Assembly: GCA_030041495.1 (NCBI GenBank)
Contig: JASHNT010000090.1
Span: forward strand, 1 to 64,000
Length of the DNA: 64,000 bases
Direction of reading: 5' to 3'
DNA from: Bryobacteraceae bacterium
GTDB taxonomy: Bacteria; Acidobacteriota; Terriglobia; Bryobacterales; Bryobacteraceae
Position 1 is the stretch's first letter. Every line of letters starts with the position of its first letter. Positions 51,745 to 60,574 of the stretch are shown piece after piece. The position numbers and the translations under genes were made by a program. Below the pieces are notes generated by a model. That model ran no database searches and was not told the origin of the DNA. It saw only the letters and a list, made by a program, of their open reading frames with translations.

Positions 51745-53442
51745 TTACTTTTGACTCTTCGCTGAGTCCCCCAGGCCGCCGGTGATGCCGTCCACCTGAT
51801 AGCCGGTCTGAATCTTGCGGATTTTCGCGATTTCCGCCGGGGTCGCCGTCTTGGGGTCCACGTTTGCTTCGGCGCAAGTGAAGCCACGCAGGGTGCATTC
51901 GGAGGTGGTGTGCTTGACGCCTCGCTTGGCCATCTCCTCGGTCATCAGCTTCACCACGTCGGTGTGCATGATCACGGCGTTGTTGGGCACGAAAGTTCCC
52001 ACGCCGATGGCGTAGTCGATCGGCATCAGCGGCTCCACGCTGGATCCAAAAGCGCCGTCATTTTTCTTGCCCAGGTCATGCGCGCCCAGGTCCGCGCCTT
52101 GCGCGATCAGGTACTTGACGATTTCGATATCCCCGAGATTCGCGGCCACCATCAGAGGAGTGATCCCATAGCTGTCCGCCGCGTTGACATCCTCGCCGAG
52201 GCCCACCAGTAACTTCACGACCTCCAACCGTTCAGCCGGAGGACGGAGGCGGTGATAGCCGTTGATGAAACCCGTGCCGCAGGCAGCCATCAGCGTGGTC
52301 TCGCGGTCGCTCGATGAGATGCGAGGATCTGCGCCGTGCTCGATCAGCAACTTCACCAGCTCGATATCGCCCGAGAATGCCGCTCGCATGAGCGCCGTCG
52401 CGAACACAATGCGGGGCGAGCCTTCCCGCATGCGCGCCCGCGGCGTGGAGTTCACGATAGCGTTCGGATTCGCGCCCGCCTCCAGCAGTTTCTTGATCAC
52501 GGGCATCGGGTCGGTGGTGACCATCCAGGGGAAATTGGGAGCGGTCTCCATGTTGCGGCGGTCCACGGCCCAGAACAAGGGCGTGAAGCGCTGCGCGTCG
52601 GCGTGGTTGACGTCGGCGTGGCTGTCGATCAGCAGGCCGGCGACTTCGTAGCTGCCGTTGAACAGCGCGAGACTCAGGGCGTCTTTGCCGTCGCCGCCGG
52701 CAGCGTTAACGTCCGCTCCAGCTTTGACGAGAATCCTGGCCGACTCGAGATCGTTCTCTCGCGCAGCGAACATCAGAGGAGTCAGCAAGCCGCTGGCGAA
52801 CTCCTCGACCGGCTGATCCGGCTTGGCGGCCACTGGGCTGGTGCCTTCAAAACCTCTCCCGGACGCCGAAGGAACGAAATCGGACTTCGCATTGACGTCC
52901 GCGCCCCGCTGCACCAGAAGTTGAACGACATCGGGATGGTGTTCGGAGACCGCCCACATCAGGGCCGTGGTTCCGCCCCAGGTTTCTTTCGCGTTGATGT
53001 TGCTAGCTCCGTGGTCCAGCAACGCTTTCACCGCGGCGGCGTTGCCCGTGCGCGAAGCCATCATCAGCGCGGTGTCGCCGGCCGAGCTCAAGGGCGCGTT
53101 CGGATCGGCGCCGCCCTGGATCAAGCGCTCGATCATGGCGGCGTTACCGTTCTGGGCGGCCAGAAACATGGGCGTCGCGCCCTCTTCATTAGCGGCTGAG
53201 ATGTGCGCTCCGGCGCGAAGCAGCATGTCGGCCATTTCGAGATCGTTTTCGCGGACCGCCCAATGCAGCGCAGTCGCGCCGTCGGCTTGAGGAGCGTTGA
53301 CGTCCGCCTTCTGCTGGATCAGAGTCCGCACCGCGGCCTTGTTACCCTGCATCGCGGCGTCGGCGAGCGGGCTTTTTCCGGCGGCGAGCAAGGCTGCGGC
53401 CGATAGGAAAGCAATTGAAAAGCCTGTGAATAAGCGTGTCAT
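51745..53442 (-). CDS. Exported ankyrin-repeat protein
   Basis: 565 residues from ATG 53442; its last base pairs with the 3' end of the upstream gene in an ATGA overlap. The signal peptide is about residues 1-21 (LFTGFSIAFLSAAALLAAG). Then about ten ankyrin units follow, for example NGNAAMIERLIQGGADPNAP and DIELVKLLIEHGADP. The C-terminal 90 residues (CTLRGFTCAEANVDPKTATP region) are not ankyrin. It is last in a five-gene coupled run, so it is probably a scaffold for the cytochrome-type proteins, exported to the periplasm. Confidence 0.93.
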   Translation of the reverse strand: MTRLFTGFSIAFLSAAALLAAGKSPLADAAMQGNKAAVRTLIQQKADVNAPQADGATALHWAVRENDLEMADMLLRAGAHISAANEEGATPMFLAAQNGNAAMIERLIQGGADPNAPLSSAGDTALMMASRTGNAAAVKALLDHGASNINAKETWGGTTALMWAVSEHHPDVVQLLVQRGADVNAKSDFVPSASGRGFEGTSPVAAKPDQPVEEFASGLLTPLMFAARENDLESARILVKAGADVNAAGGDGKDALSLALFNGSYEVAGLLIDSHADVNHADAQRFTPLFWAVDRRNMETAPNFPWMVTTDPMPVIKKLLEAGANPNAIVNSTPRARMREGSPRIVFATALMRAAFSGDIELVKLLIEHGADPRISSSDRETTLMAACGTGFINGYHRLRPPAERLEVVKLLVGLGEDVNAADSYGITPLMVAANLGDIEIVKYLIAQGADLGAHDLGKKNDGAFGSSVEPLMPIDYAIGVGTFVPNNAVIMHTDVVKLMTEEMAKRGVKHTTSECTLRGFTCAEANVDPKTATPAEIAKIRKIQTGYQVDGITGGLGDSAKSQK

Positions 53443-54158
53443 GGTTTTGTCTGCTTCACTTTCGTAAAGACCACCGGAAGAGAATCGTAATCTGGCAGAG
53501 CCACGATGCCGGCAGCGGCATCCGGCGCTACTTTCTCTCCCAGCGAGAGCTTGCCCTCGCCCGTTCCCTTCGTGTTCACGCGAAGTTCGATAATCGAAAA
53601 ATTGTAGGACGAAGGCGCAGCCGGAGCCTGGTTGGGAGCTCTCCACAGCGCGTTTGACTCGCCCAGCCGCCGGTCCGTGATAAGGATGACGCGATCGCCT
53701 CCATCGGGCAGGGTGAACTTGCCCGCATAGCGCACGGCGTAGCCGGCCGCTTCAGACGACCAGAGATAGCCGATGGTCGAAGCCTCCTGCAATGCCAAAG
53801 TCAACTGGCCCTCGGGTGTGGGTTTTGAAGGCGGAGCTTCGCTGCGTGAGGCCCCTCCGCGTCCGCCTCTGGCGGCGGCTGTGCCCCGTCCTCCGCGCCC
53901 GCCGCGTCCAGTGCCGCGGCCGTTTGCGCCGGCGTTGACCGCTCCGGGTTTCAGGTCCCACGCATCCATCAATTTTTCCCGCTCCGCATCCGCCGACCAG
54001 CGGAACAGATCGATGCGGATCAAGTCCGGCGCGCCGGTTACGTTTGCAGTAGTCGCAGTGAACCGCAGCATCGGCCCCGAGTCCGTGGGCGGCGCTTCGG
54101 CCACCAGGATTCCGCCCAGCAACGCCGCACCCAGAAGCATCAGCCCCGTGCGTATCAT
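53439..54158 (-). CDS. Exported GR-rich protein, unknown function
   Basis: 239 residues from ATG 54158, which overlaps the cytochrome stop (ATGA). The signal part (about 1-20) is followed by a domain of about 60 residues, then a Gly/Arg/Ala insert (GRGTGRGGRGGRGTAAARGG) and a C-terminal beta-rich domain (GQLTLALQEASTIGYLWSSE to the end). No enzymatic motif is seen. It couples the diheme cytochrome to the ankyrin protein. Confidence 0.8.
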   Translation of the reverse strand: MIRTGLMLLGAALLGGILVAEAPPTDSGPMLRFTATTANVTGAPDLIRIDLFRWSADAEREKLMDAWDLKPGAVNAGANGRGTGRGGRGGRGTAAARGGRGGASRSEAPPSKPTPEGQLTLALQEASTIGYLWSSEAAGYAVRYAGKFTLPDGGDRVILITDRRLGESNALWRAPNQAPAAPSSYNFSIIELRVNTKGTGEGKLSLGEKVAPDAAAGIVALPDYDSLPVVFTKVKQTKP

Positions 54159-54718
54159 TTGTCCTGGTTGGTTCCCCATACCCGCGCCAGCCATTCCACT
54201 AATTGTTCCAGCTCTTGATCCGATAACACCGCACCTCTTTCGCGCATATCCACCAGCGTCACGCGCCAGCCATCCGCCGAGTTGCGGACATTACCCACCC
54301 GATCCAAGCCGTGGCATGCAGTGCAGGCGCGATTCATCAGGCGTTGGGCTTCGGGGTCGGAGAAGAACGTGGTGATCTCCGGAGGAATGTAGGTTCGCGG
54401 AAACGGCTTGGTATCCGGTCCAAATTTCGATACCAGCCAGTCCAGCAGCAGAGCGCGATCAGCCTCCGTCAACCCGTCGCCATCCGGCTTGTGTTTGTCC
54501 GCGAGAAGCTTTTGCCAACCGTCCCGGTCTAGCGAGTAGAAGGCGTAATCGTCGATGCCGTGGCAGGCGGTGCAGTTCTTGCGTATGATCTCCCACACCG
54601 GACCGTCCGGGCGCTGGACTTTTGGACGCGCGGCACGGCCGCCCACCTGCGCGAAAAGCGGGGCGGCAGCTAGCGCCATAGCCGCCCACGCCCATGACCT
54701 GCGCGACTTACTCTGCAT
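54155..54718 (-). CDS. Exported diheme c-type cytochrome
   Basis: 187 residues. A signal peptide (about 1-23) precedes two heme sites, NCTACHG (about residues 49-54) and ACTACHG (about 133-138). Electron transfer in the periplasm is expected. The ATG overlaps the DUF1552 stop by one base, and its own stop overlaps the GR-rich gene. Partner in the five-gene run. Confidence 0.9.
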   Translation of the reverse strand: MQSKSRRSWAWAAMALAAAPLFAQVGGRAARPKVQRPDGPVWEIIRKNCTACHGIDDYAFYSLDRDGWQKLLADKHKPDGDGLTEADRALLLDWLVSKFGPDTKPFPRTYIPPEITTFFSDPEAQRLMNRACTACHGLDRVGNVRNSADGWRVTLVDMRERGAVLSDQELEQLVEWLARVWGTNQDK

Positions 54719-56094
54719 TACAGCGAAAGCGGCGTCGTGCTGGAACCGAAGTTTTGCTGCATCCCGGTCTCTTTACCGGCCACGTCGTATCTGGGTACCT
54801 CAGTGATGTCGTACTTGTGCAGCAGGGCCAGCAGCATGTTGGAGGTGCGCTCCGTGTTATCCGGGAACACGATGTGGCGGTTCCCCTTGAAATTGCCGTC
54901 CAGGCCACCCAGCAGGATCACCGGCACCTTCACATGCGCGTGGCGATGCGAGTTCCCCATGTTGCTTCCCTTGTAGATCAGGATGTGATCCAGAAGCGTG
55001 CCGTCGCCGTCCGGCGTCTTGCTCAGCTTGTCGGCGAAGTACGCCAGGTTCTGCACATGATAGCGATTCATCTTGGCGTAGTTGGCCACGTTCTCCGGTT
55101 TATCGCCGTGGTGCGAGGAACCGTGCCAGCCCCCGTTGAAGCCGGATTCCGGGAAACTCGCACCCGAGAGATCCTTGCCAAGCATGTACGTCGCGGAGCG
55201 GGTCAGATCGCCCTGAAACGCTAGCGCCAGCAGATCGTACATCAAGAGGTAGTGAACGTGTTTGTTCTCCGGAAGCCCAAAGGGAATCTCTTCGGATGGC
55301 TCCTGGATCGATCTCTCCATCGCGATCTTGATCCGGCGCTCGATCTCGCGCACGTTTTCAAGGTAGGTGTCGAGCCGGGCCTTGTCGCCCGCGCCCAGCG
55401 GCTGCTTGAATACGTTGATCTCCTGCGCCACCGAATCCAGGATGCTGGCGTTCTCCTTGCGCCCCAGCTTGCGCTCCTCCGGACTGGTGCCGTCGCCGAA
55501 CAGGCGCTCGAAGGCGACTCGCGGATTCACCTCGGTCGGAAGAGGCTGAATCGGCGAGGTCCAGGAGATCGAATTGGTGTAGGCGCAGCTATAGCCCCAA
55601 TTGCAGTTGCCGAAGTTGCCGTCCTGCTCGACGCCGAGCTGAATCGATTCGAGAATGGTGTCGCGGCCGTACTTCCGGGCGATGAGTTGATCGAGTGTAA
55701 TGCCCAGATACGGGCTGACGCTGTTGCGCCGGGGCCGCGCGCCGGAAAGCAGAACCGCGCCGCGCGCGTGATCGCCGCCCGGCTCTTCGGTGGTTGCCAT
55801 CGCTTCCGGCATGTCCATTCCGCTGATCAAGGTCACGCGCTTGCGGAAGGGCTCCAGCGGTTTGGTGATGAAGGAGAAGTCGAAGTTGGGGCCCTCCTGC
55901 AAAGGACTCCAGTATCCGGGCGCAGCGCCGTGCGGGTGCCAGACTCCCAGGAACCGCCGGACCGGAACCGCCGCGGTCTGGTTCTGCGGAGTCTGCGCCG
56001 GAATCATGGAATCGAGCAGCGGCAAGCCGATGGTGACGCCGGCTCCGCGCAGGAATGTACGCCTCGGGATGAATTTCTTGGTGATAAAGCTCAT
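54718..56094 (-). CDS. DUF1552 family Tat-exported protein
   Basis: 458 residues. The twin-arginine signal is clear (FIPRRTFLRGAGVTIGLPLL). The mature part (FLGVWHPHGAAPGYW, SGMDMPEAMATTEEPGGDHARGA, NGGWHGSSHHGD and YKGSNMGNSHRHAHVKVPVIL) matches DUF1552 proteins, which accompany DUF1592-type cytochromes and resemble alkaline-phosphatase-superfamily DUF1501 proteins. The function is not established. It overlaps the cytochrome gene upstream by 4 bases. Confidence 0.92.
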   Translation of the reverse strand: MSFITKKFIPRRTFLRGAGVTIGLPLLDSMIPAQTPQNQTAAVPVRRFLGVWHPHGAAPGYWSPLQEGPNFDFSFITKPLEPFRKRVTLISGMDMPEAMATTEEPGGDHARGAVLLSGARPRRNSVSPYLGITLDQLIARKYGRDTILESIQLGVEQDGNFGNCNWGYSCAYTNSISWTSPIQPLPTEVNPRVAFERLFGDGTSPEERKLGRKENASILDSVAQEINVFKQPLGAGDKARLDTYLENVREIERRIKIAMERSIQEPSEEIPFGLPENKHVHYLLMYDLLALAFQGDLTRSATYMLGKDLSGASFPESGFNGGWHGSSHHGDKPENVANYAKMNRYHVQNLAYFADKLSKTPDGDGTLLDHILIYKGSNMGNSHRHAHVKVPVILLGGLDGNFKGNRHIVFPDNTERTSNMLLALLHKYDITEVPRYDVAGKETGMQQNFGSSTTPLSL

Positions 56095-58526
56095 TTACCT
56101 TCCTCAACTTCCTTGGTCCTCATCTGAACCTCAGAGGTCCTCATTTGAAAAGGTGCGCTCTTGACGATGCCCATCAAGATCGAATCAAACCGGTCGTTGT
56201 CCTTGTCCGCGTCCCGCACGATCGACCGGATCACCGGCATGTCCTGATACTCGACCCCGCGTCCGAGAGCGAACGTCATCAGTTTTTCGGTGATCATGCG
56301 GACGAATTGCGGCGAGTATTTGAGCAGAGCCTGGCGCAGCTCGATTGGCCCGTTCACCTTGGTCCCGTCCCACAGCGTCGCCGAGGCGTCAATCGGAACT
56401 CCGCCATTGCCGCCCTGCTTCAACCGGTATTTGCCGTCTGCGTCGAAATTCTCCAGCGCGAACCCGATTGGGTCCATCAGCTTGTGGCAGCTCGCGCACG
56501 GTTCCATGGAGCGGTGCAGGGTCATCTGCTCGCGCAGGGTAAGCACCTTACCGTCGCCCTTGGTGTCTTCAAGCGGGGGAACGTTGGGCGGAGGCTCCGG
56601 CGGCGGCGTGCCCAGAATATTTTCCAAGACCCATACGCCGCGCTTCACCGGCGAGGTGCGGAAGTTCTGCACCCAGGTGAGGGAAAGGAAACTCCCTTGC
56701 CCCAGCAAGCCGCGCCGGTACGCCAGATCCGGCCCTAACGTGACGCGGCGGAACTCCGAGCCATAGATTCCGGGAATGCCGTAATGCTTGGCTAGGCGTT
56801 CGTTCAAGAACGTGTAATCCGCGGTCAGCAGGTCTACCACGTTGCGATTCTCTCTGATGATGCTCTGGAACAGCAGCTCGGTCTCGCGGCGGTAGCTCTT
56901 GCGAAGCTCGTCATCCCAGTCCGGATAAAAGACGCCGTCCGGTGACGTCGCGGGAAGGTTTCGAAGGTAGAGAAGTTGATCGCCGAAATTTTCCACCAGC
57001 GCGTCGGCTTTGGGATCGGCCAGCATGCGGTGTACCTGCTGCTCCAGCACAGCCGGCTGATGCAGCTTGTTCTGGCTGGCGATTTCAATCAGCTCGTCGT
57101 CGGGGATACTGCTCCATATAAGGAAGGACAGCCGCGAGGCCAATTCCAGATCGGTGATGCGATGCGGAACGCCGGGCGCGGCGTTTTCCGGCTCTCGCTC
57201 GGCGCGAATCAGGAACTGCGGGCTGGTCAGGATGCGGCGCAGACCCAACTCGACCCCGTCTTCAAACGTACCACCTTCCTTACGGCCTTCCTGATAGAAG
57301 GTCTGCACCCACTCCCAATCCTGAGCGGTGGCCGGACGGCGGTACGCCCGGCGCATCAACGTGGTCAGGATCTCCTTGGCGCACGGCGCTTCCTGGCTTT
57401 CCGTCACGGGACGGCAGGTGAAAACCTTGCGGATGGAAGCCGAATCGAGCGGACGCGCCGGCGTGAACGGGCCCTGGATGCGCAGAATCCCGATCGCCGG
57501 ATAATACTCGATCTGCGGAATGCCGTTGTCCTCGAGCGACTTCCGTTCATACTGCCGGATCATGTCCAGCGAAGGGCGGTAATTGTCCGCCACGAACGTC
57601 ACGCCCACCATGTGCGAACCAGCCTTGATGGGCAGCGCCACGTCGATCGAACCGTCGTTATCCGAAGAGTTGTTCGCGCTGAGGCCAACACCGGCGTACT
57701 CGCGCTTGGCCACCACTTCGTTGTCGATGAGGAACTCCAGCTTCTCTTTCGGAATGAATTTGCCGATGCCCAGGTTCTGGACGGAAAACTTGTATTCTCC
57801 GTCGGAGGGGAAGCTGTGGCGCACAGCCATTCCGCCGCGCGTGCCGAAAGGCAAGCCCTCGATGTGCTGGTTCTGGGATGCGTCCGCAGGCGAGATGTAG
57901 ACCGCCGCGGTCGGGCTCTTCCAGAAACCGACGGCCGTGCGCGCAATGCGGGTCGCCGCGGTCGTGTAGGCTTCGAGCAACGTCGGCGATAGCGTCAGCG
58001 ACCCGGCTACGTTATCGAAGCCTCGGGCTGAATCGTCGGCGGGCAGCAGCGTGGTCACGTCCAGTTTGAGATCCAGGAGGTCGCGAATCGCGTTGGCGTA
58101 CTCCGTGCGATTCAAACGGTGCAGCACAACCGAGCCCGGATCCGGGTGCGCCGCGGCTTTCGAGTCAATCTGGCTCTCCAGCCAATCCCGGAGCTGATTG
58201 TATTGCGCCAGCGGAGGACGCGGGTTGCCGGGCGGAGGCATCATGCCTGCGCGCAGCTTGCGGATCACCATCTCCCAGATTTCCGGATGATCGCCGACCG
58301 TATTAATGTCCGCCGCTTCGAGCGATAAGTTGGCGGTCTTGATCTGGTTGTCGTGGCAGACGATGCAATACTCTTCGAGCACGGCGCGCTCGGCCGCCGG
58401 CGTGGGAGCGGCCAGCCGCGCCCGGGCAGGAGCCTGCGCCAGAAGTGGCAGACCTAGCGGCGCAGTCACTGTAATCAGGGCGGCTGCCAGAAATCGATTC
58501 CGAGGGCTCGGCGTGGATCCGTTCAT
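56091..58526 (-). CDS. DUF1592-type large cytochrome (planctomycete cytochrome family)
   Basis: 811 residues from ATG 58526, which gives a clean signal (RFLAAALITVTAPLGLPLLA). Domain order resembles DUF1587, DUF1595, DUF1592, DUF1588 and DUF1585 proteins. The first heme site is YCIVCHDNQ near residue 55, and the second is CASCHKLMDPIGFALENFD near residue 710. RLNRTEYANAIRDLLDL is the DUF1587 block. It starts the five-gene run and overlaps the DUF1552 gene. Such proteins are often linked to exported redox or polymer degradation in Planctomycetes and Acidobacteria; the substrate is unknown. Confidence 0.93.
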   Translation of the reverse strand: MNGSTPSPRNRFLAAALITVTAPLGLPLLAQAPARARLAAPTPAAERAVLEEYCIVCHDNQIKTANLSLEAADINTVGDHPEIWEMVIRKLRAGMMPPPGNPRPPLAQYNQLRDWLESQIDSKAAAHPDPGSVVLHRLNRTEYANAIRDLLDLKLDVTTLLPADDSARGFDNVAGSLTLSPTLLEAYTTAATRIARTAVGFWKSPTAAVYISPADASQNQHIEGLPFGTRGGMAVRHSFPSDGEYKFSVQNLGIGKFIPKEKLEFLIDNEVVAKREYAGVGLSANNSSDNDGSIDVALPIKAGSHMVGVTFVADNYRPSLDMIRQYERKSLEDNGIPQIEYYPAIGILRIQGPFTPARPLDSASIRKVFTCRPVTESQEAPCAKEILTTLMRRAYRRPATAQDWEWVQTFYQEGRKEGGTFEDGVELGLRRILTSPQFLIRAEREPENAAPGVPHRITDLELASRLSFLIWSSIPDDELIEIASQNKLHQPAVLEQQVHRMLADPKADALVENFGDQLLYLRNLPATSPDGVFYPDWDDELRKSYRRETELLFQSIIRENRNVVDLLTADYTFLNERLAKHYGIPGIYGSEFRRVTLGPDLAYRRGLLGQGSFLSLTWVQNFRTSPVKRGVWVLENILGTPPPEPPPNVPPLEDTKGDGKVLTLREQMTLHRSMEPCASCHKLMDPIGFALENFDADGKYRLKQGGNGGVPIDASATLWDGTKVNGPIELRQALLKYSPQFVRMITEKLMTFALGRGVEYQDMPVIRSIVRDADKDNDRFDSILMGIVKSAPFQMRTSEVQMRTKEVEEGK

Positions 58527-58697
58527 GCTCGCAAACGGGTGTGCCCGCAGCACTTTCCCGTCCTTGCCTGCAAATTCTGTCACAGCGAAACATCGAGCGC
58601 AATGACCATATTGAGGGAGGCCGGACCAGGCCCGCCGACCTAGGCCCTTGCCCCGCCACACTTTAAGAGCGAGCCTCGGCTCATGTATCATAGAAAT

Positions 58698-59336
58698 ATG
58701 AGTCTCGCCTCACATTCTTCGTCGCGGCGGAAGATCCCGCGCCAGCAGCGCGGAGAACGGCGCGTGGAGGAACTATTGGATGCGGCAGAGGCGGTGATCG
58801 CGGACATGGGATATGAGGCCGCCACCATGAGCTCCATTGCCCAGCGCGCAGGCGCAGCGATCGGCTCGCTCTACCAATTCTTCCCTAACAAGGCCTGTAT
58901 TACGCAGATGTTGCGGGCCGAGTATGCCAGGCGCTTCGATCAAACCTATGCGCCGCTCGAATCTCAGGCCAACTCCCTGAATCCGGAAGCCCTGGCCGGC
59001 CATCTTATCGACTTGACCGTCCATTTCGTGGAAACCCATCCTGCCCTTCCCGCCTTGCTCGACGCTCCCGGAACCACCAGAGCGCCGGCCGCCATGCGCC
59101 GCGTGTTGCGGGAGCGCTTCGCCAGCATCCTGCGCGCGCAGAATCCGCGCATCTCCCGGCACAAGGCTCTGCTGCTCGGCACCGTGACGCTTCAGATTCT
59201 CAAGACTTTAAACCAGCTCTATACCGAACTACCCGGAGCCGAACGGCAGCGCGTGGCGGAGGAGTTCAAAATGGTTCTGCTCTCGTACTTCTGCGCGCGG
59301 CTTAAGCCTCGCGTGAAGGGGGGCGTCCGCAAGTGA
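58698..59336 (+). CDS. TetR-family regulator
   Basis: 212 residues from ATG 58698; ATG 58683 is an in-frame alternative. The N-terminal helix-turn-helix is EAATMSSIAQRAGAAIGSLYQFFPNKACI, preceded by RVEELLDAAEAVIADMG. The C-terminal ligand domain is typical. It heads a tetR-adaptor-permease-outer membrane run and likely represses it. It is divergent from the DUF1592 run. Confidence 0.93.
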   Translation: MSLASHSSSRRKIPRQQRGERRVEELLDAAEAVIADMGYEAATMSSIAQRAGAAIGSLYQFFPNKACITQMLRAEYARRFDQTYAPLESQANSLNPEALAGHLIDLTVHFVETHPALPALLDAPGTTRAPAAMRRVLRERFASILRAQNPRISRHKALLLGTVTLQILKTLNQLYTELPGAERQRVAEEFKMVLLSYFCARLKPRVKGGVRK

Positions 59337-60568
59337 TCCGGTATTTCCTCCTAATCCCCGGCGCCTTGGGCGCCGTACTGATGCTAGGCGGTTGCGGGAA
59401 GTCTACGCCGACGGCAAGCGCGCAGAGTTCGCCGCCTCCGCCGGAGGTCGGCGTGAGTACCGTGATCCAGAAGGACGTGCCGATCTACGGCGACTGGGTT
59501 GCAACCTTGGACGGCTATGTGAACGCCAATATCCAACCCCAGGTGACCGGCTACCTAGTGCGGCAGGAGTACAAAGAAGGATCGCTGGTCCATAAAGACG
59601 ACGTTCTGTTCGATATCGATCCGCGCCCGTTCCAGGCCGCTCTCGACCAGGCCAAGGGGCAACTGGCGCAGGCGCAAGGTCAGCTTTCGCAGGCTGAGGG
59701 ACAACTGGCGCAAGCGCAGGCGCAGTTGGTTCTGGCGGAAATCAACGTAAAACGTGATACGCCGCTGGCGCAGGCGCACGCCATCGCGCAAAGCCAGCTC
59801 GACAACGACACGCAGGTCCAGGCCCAGAATGAAGCGCTGATCAAGACCGACCAAGGCGCGATCCAGGCGGATAAGGCCTCGATTCAAGCCGCGCAAGCCG
59901 CGGTCGAACAGGCGCAATTGAACCTCGGCTTTACCAAGGTCCGCTCCCTGATTGACGGCATTGCCGGCATTGCGAGCATCCAGATCGGAAATCTGGTTGG
60001 TCCCACGACTGTGCTGACTACGGTTTCCTCGGTCGATCCTATCAAGGCGAGTTTCTCCATCAGTGAGCAGGAATACCTGGATCTCGCGGCTAAGATCCAC
60101 GCCGGCGCTCCCGCGGACCTGCTGAACCAGGCCAACAGCATTCCTCTGGAAATGACCTTATCGAATGGAAACGTCTATAAGCATCCCGGACACATCATCT
60201 TCGCGGACCGCCAGGTGGATCCGCAAACTGGAACCATCCGTATTATGGGCGCCTTCGCGAATCCTGGAAATCTGCTGCGGCCCGGCCAGTTCGGCCGCAT
60301 TCGCGCGCTCACCGGCATTCGCAAGGGCGCTCTACTAGTGCCGCAGCGCGCCGTCAGTGAGTTGCAAGGGCGCAGAGAAGTGGCCGTGGTCGGCCCGGAT
60401 AATAAAGTTACGATCCGCGAAGTCCAGACCGGAGAACGTTCCGGTGAGTTGTGGATCATCGCCAGCGGCCTCAAAGCCGGCGACCGGGTGGTCTCCGAAG
60501 GAACCTCCAAAGTGGCTGAGGGCGCGATGGTAAATCCCAAGCCGGATTCGGGAACGGAAAACCAATAG
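59333..60568 (+). CDS. RND efflux periplasmic adaptor lipoprotein (AcrA-like)
   Basis: 411 residues from GTG 59333, overlapping the tetR stop (GTGA). A lipoprotein signal ends in VLMLGGCGKS (Cys21). The hairpin at about 100-200 has repeated QLAQAQGQLSQAEGQLAQAQ heptads. The barrel parts GFTKVRSLIDGIAGIASIQIGNLV and GHIIFADRQVDPQTGTIRIMGAF follow, as in AcrA/MexA. Partner of the permease downstream. Confidence 0.95.
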   Translation: MIRYFLLIPGALGAVLMLGGCGKSTPTASAQSSPPPPEVGVSTVIQKDVPIYGDWVATLDGYVNANIQPQVTGYLVRQEYKEGSLVHKDDVLFDIDPRPFQAALDQAKGQLAQAQGQLSQAEGQLAQAQAQLVLAEINVKRDTPLAQAHAIAQSQLDNDTQVQAQNEALIKTDQGAIQADKASIQAAQAAVEQAQLNLGFTKVRSLIDGIAGIASIQIGNLVGPTTVLTTVSSVDPIKASFSISEQEYLDLAAKIHAGAPADLLNQANSIPLEMTLSNGNVYKHPGHIIFADRQVDPQTGTIRIMGAFANPGNLLRPGQFGRIRALTGIRKGALLVPQRAVSELQGRREVAVVGPDNKVTIREVQTGERSGELWIIASGLKAGDRVVSEGTSKVAEGAMVNPKPDSGTENQ

Positions 60569-60574
60569 ACTGCC

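Noticed and set aside
51582..51785. Short + strand open frame after the Doc remnant
   Set aside because: It crosses the Doc remnant in the wrong frame and overlaps the ankyrin gene end.
58681..58701. Possible TetR operator around the tetR start
   Set aside because: Symmetry holds at only about seven of ten positions per half, too weak to claim.
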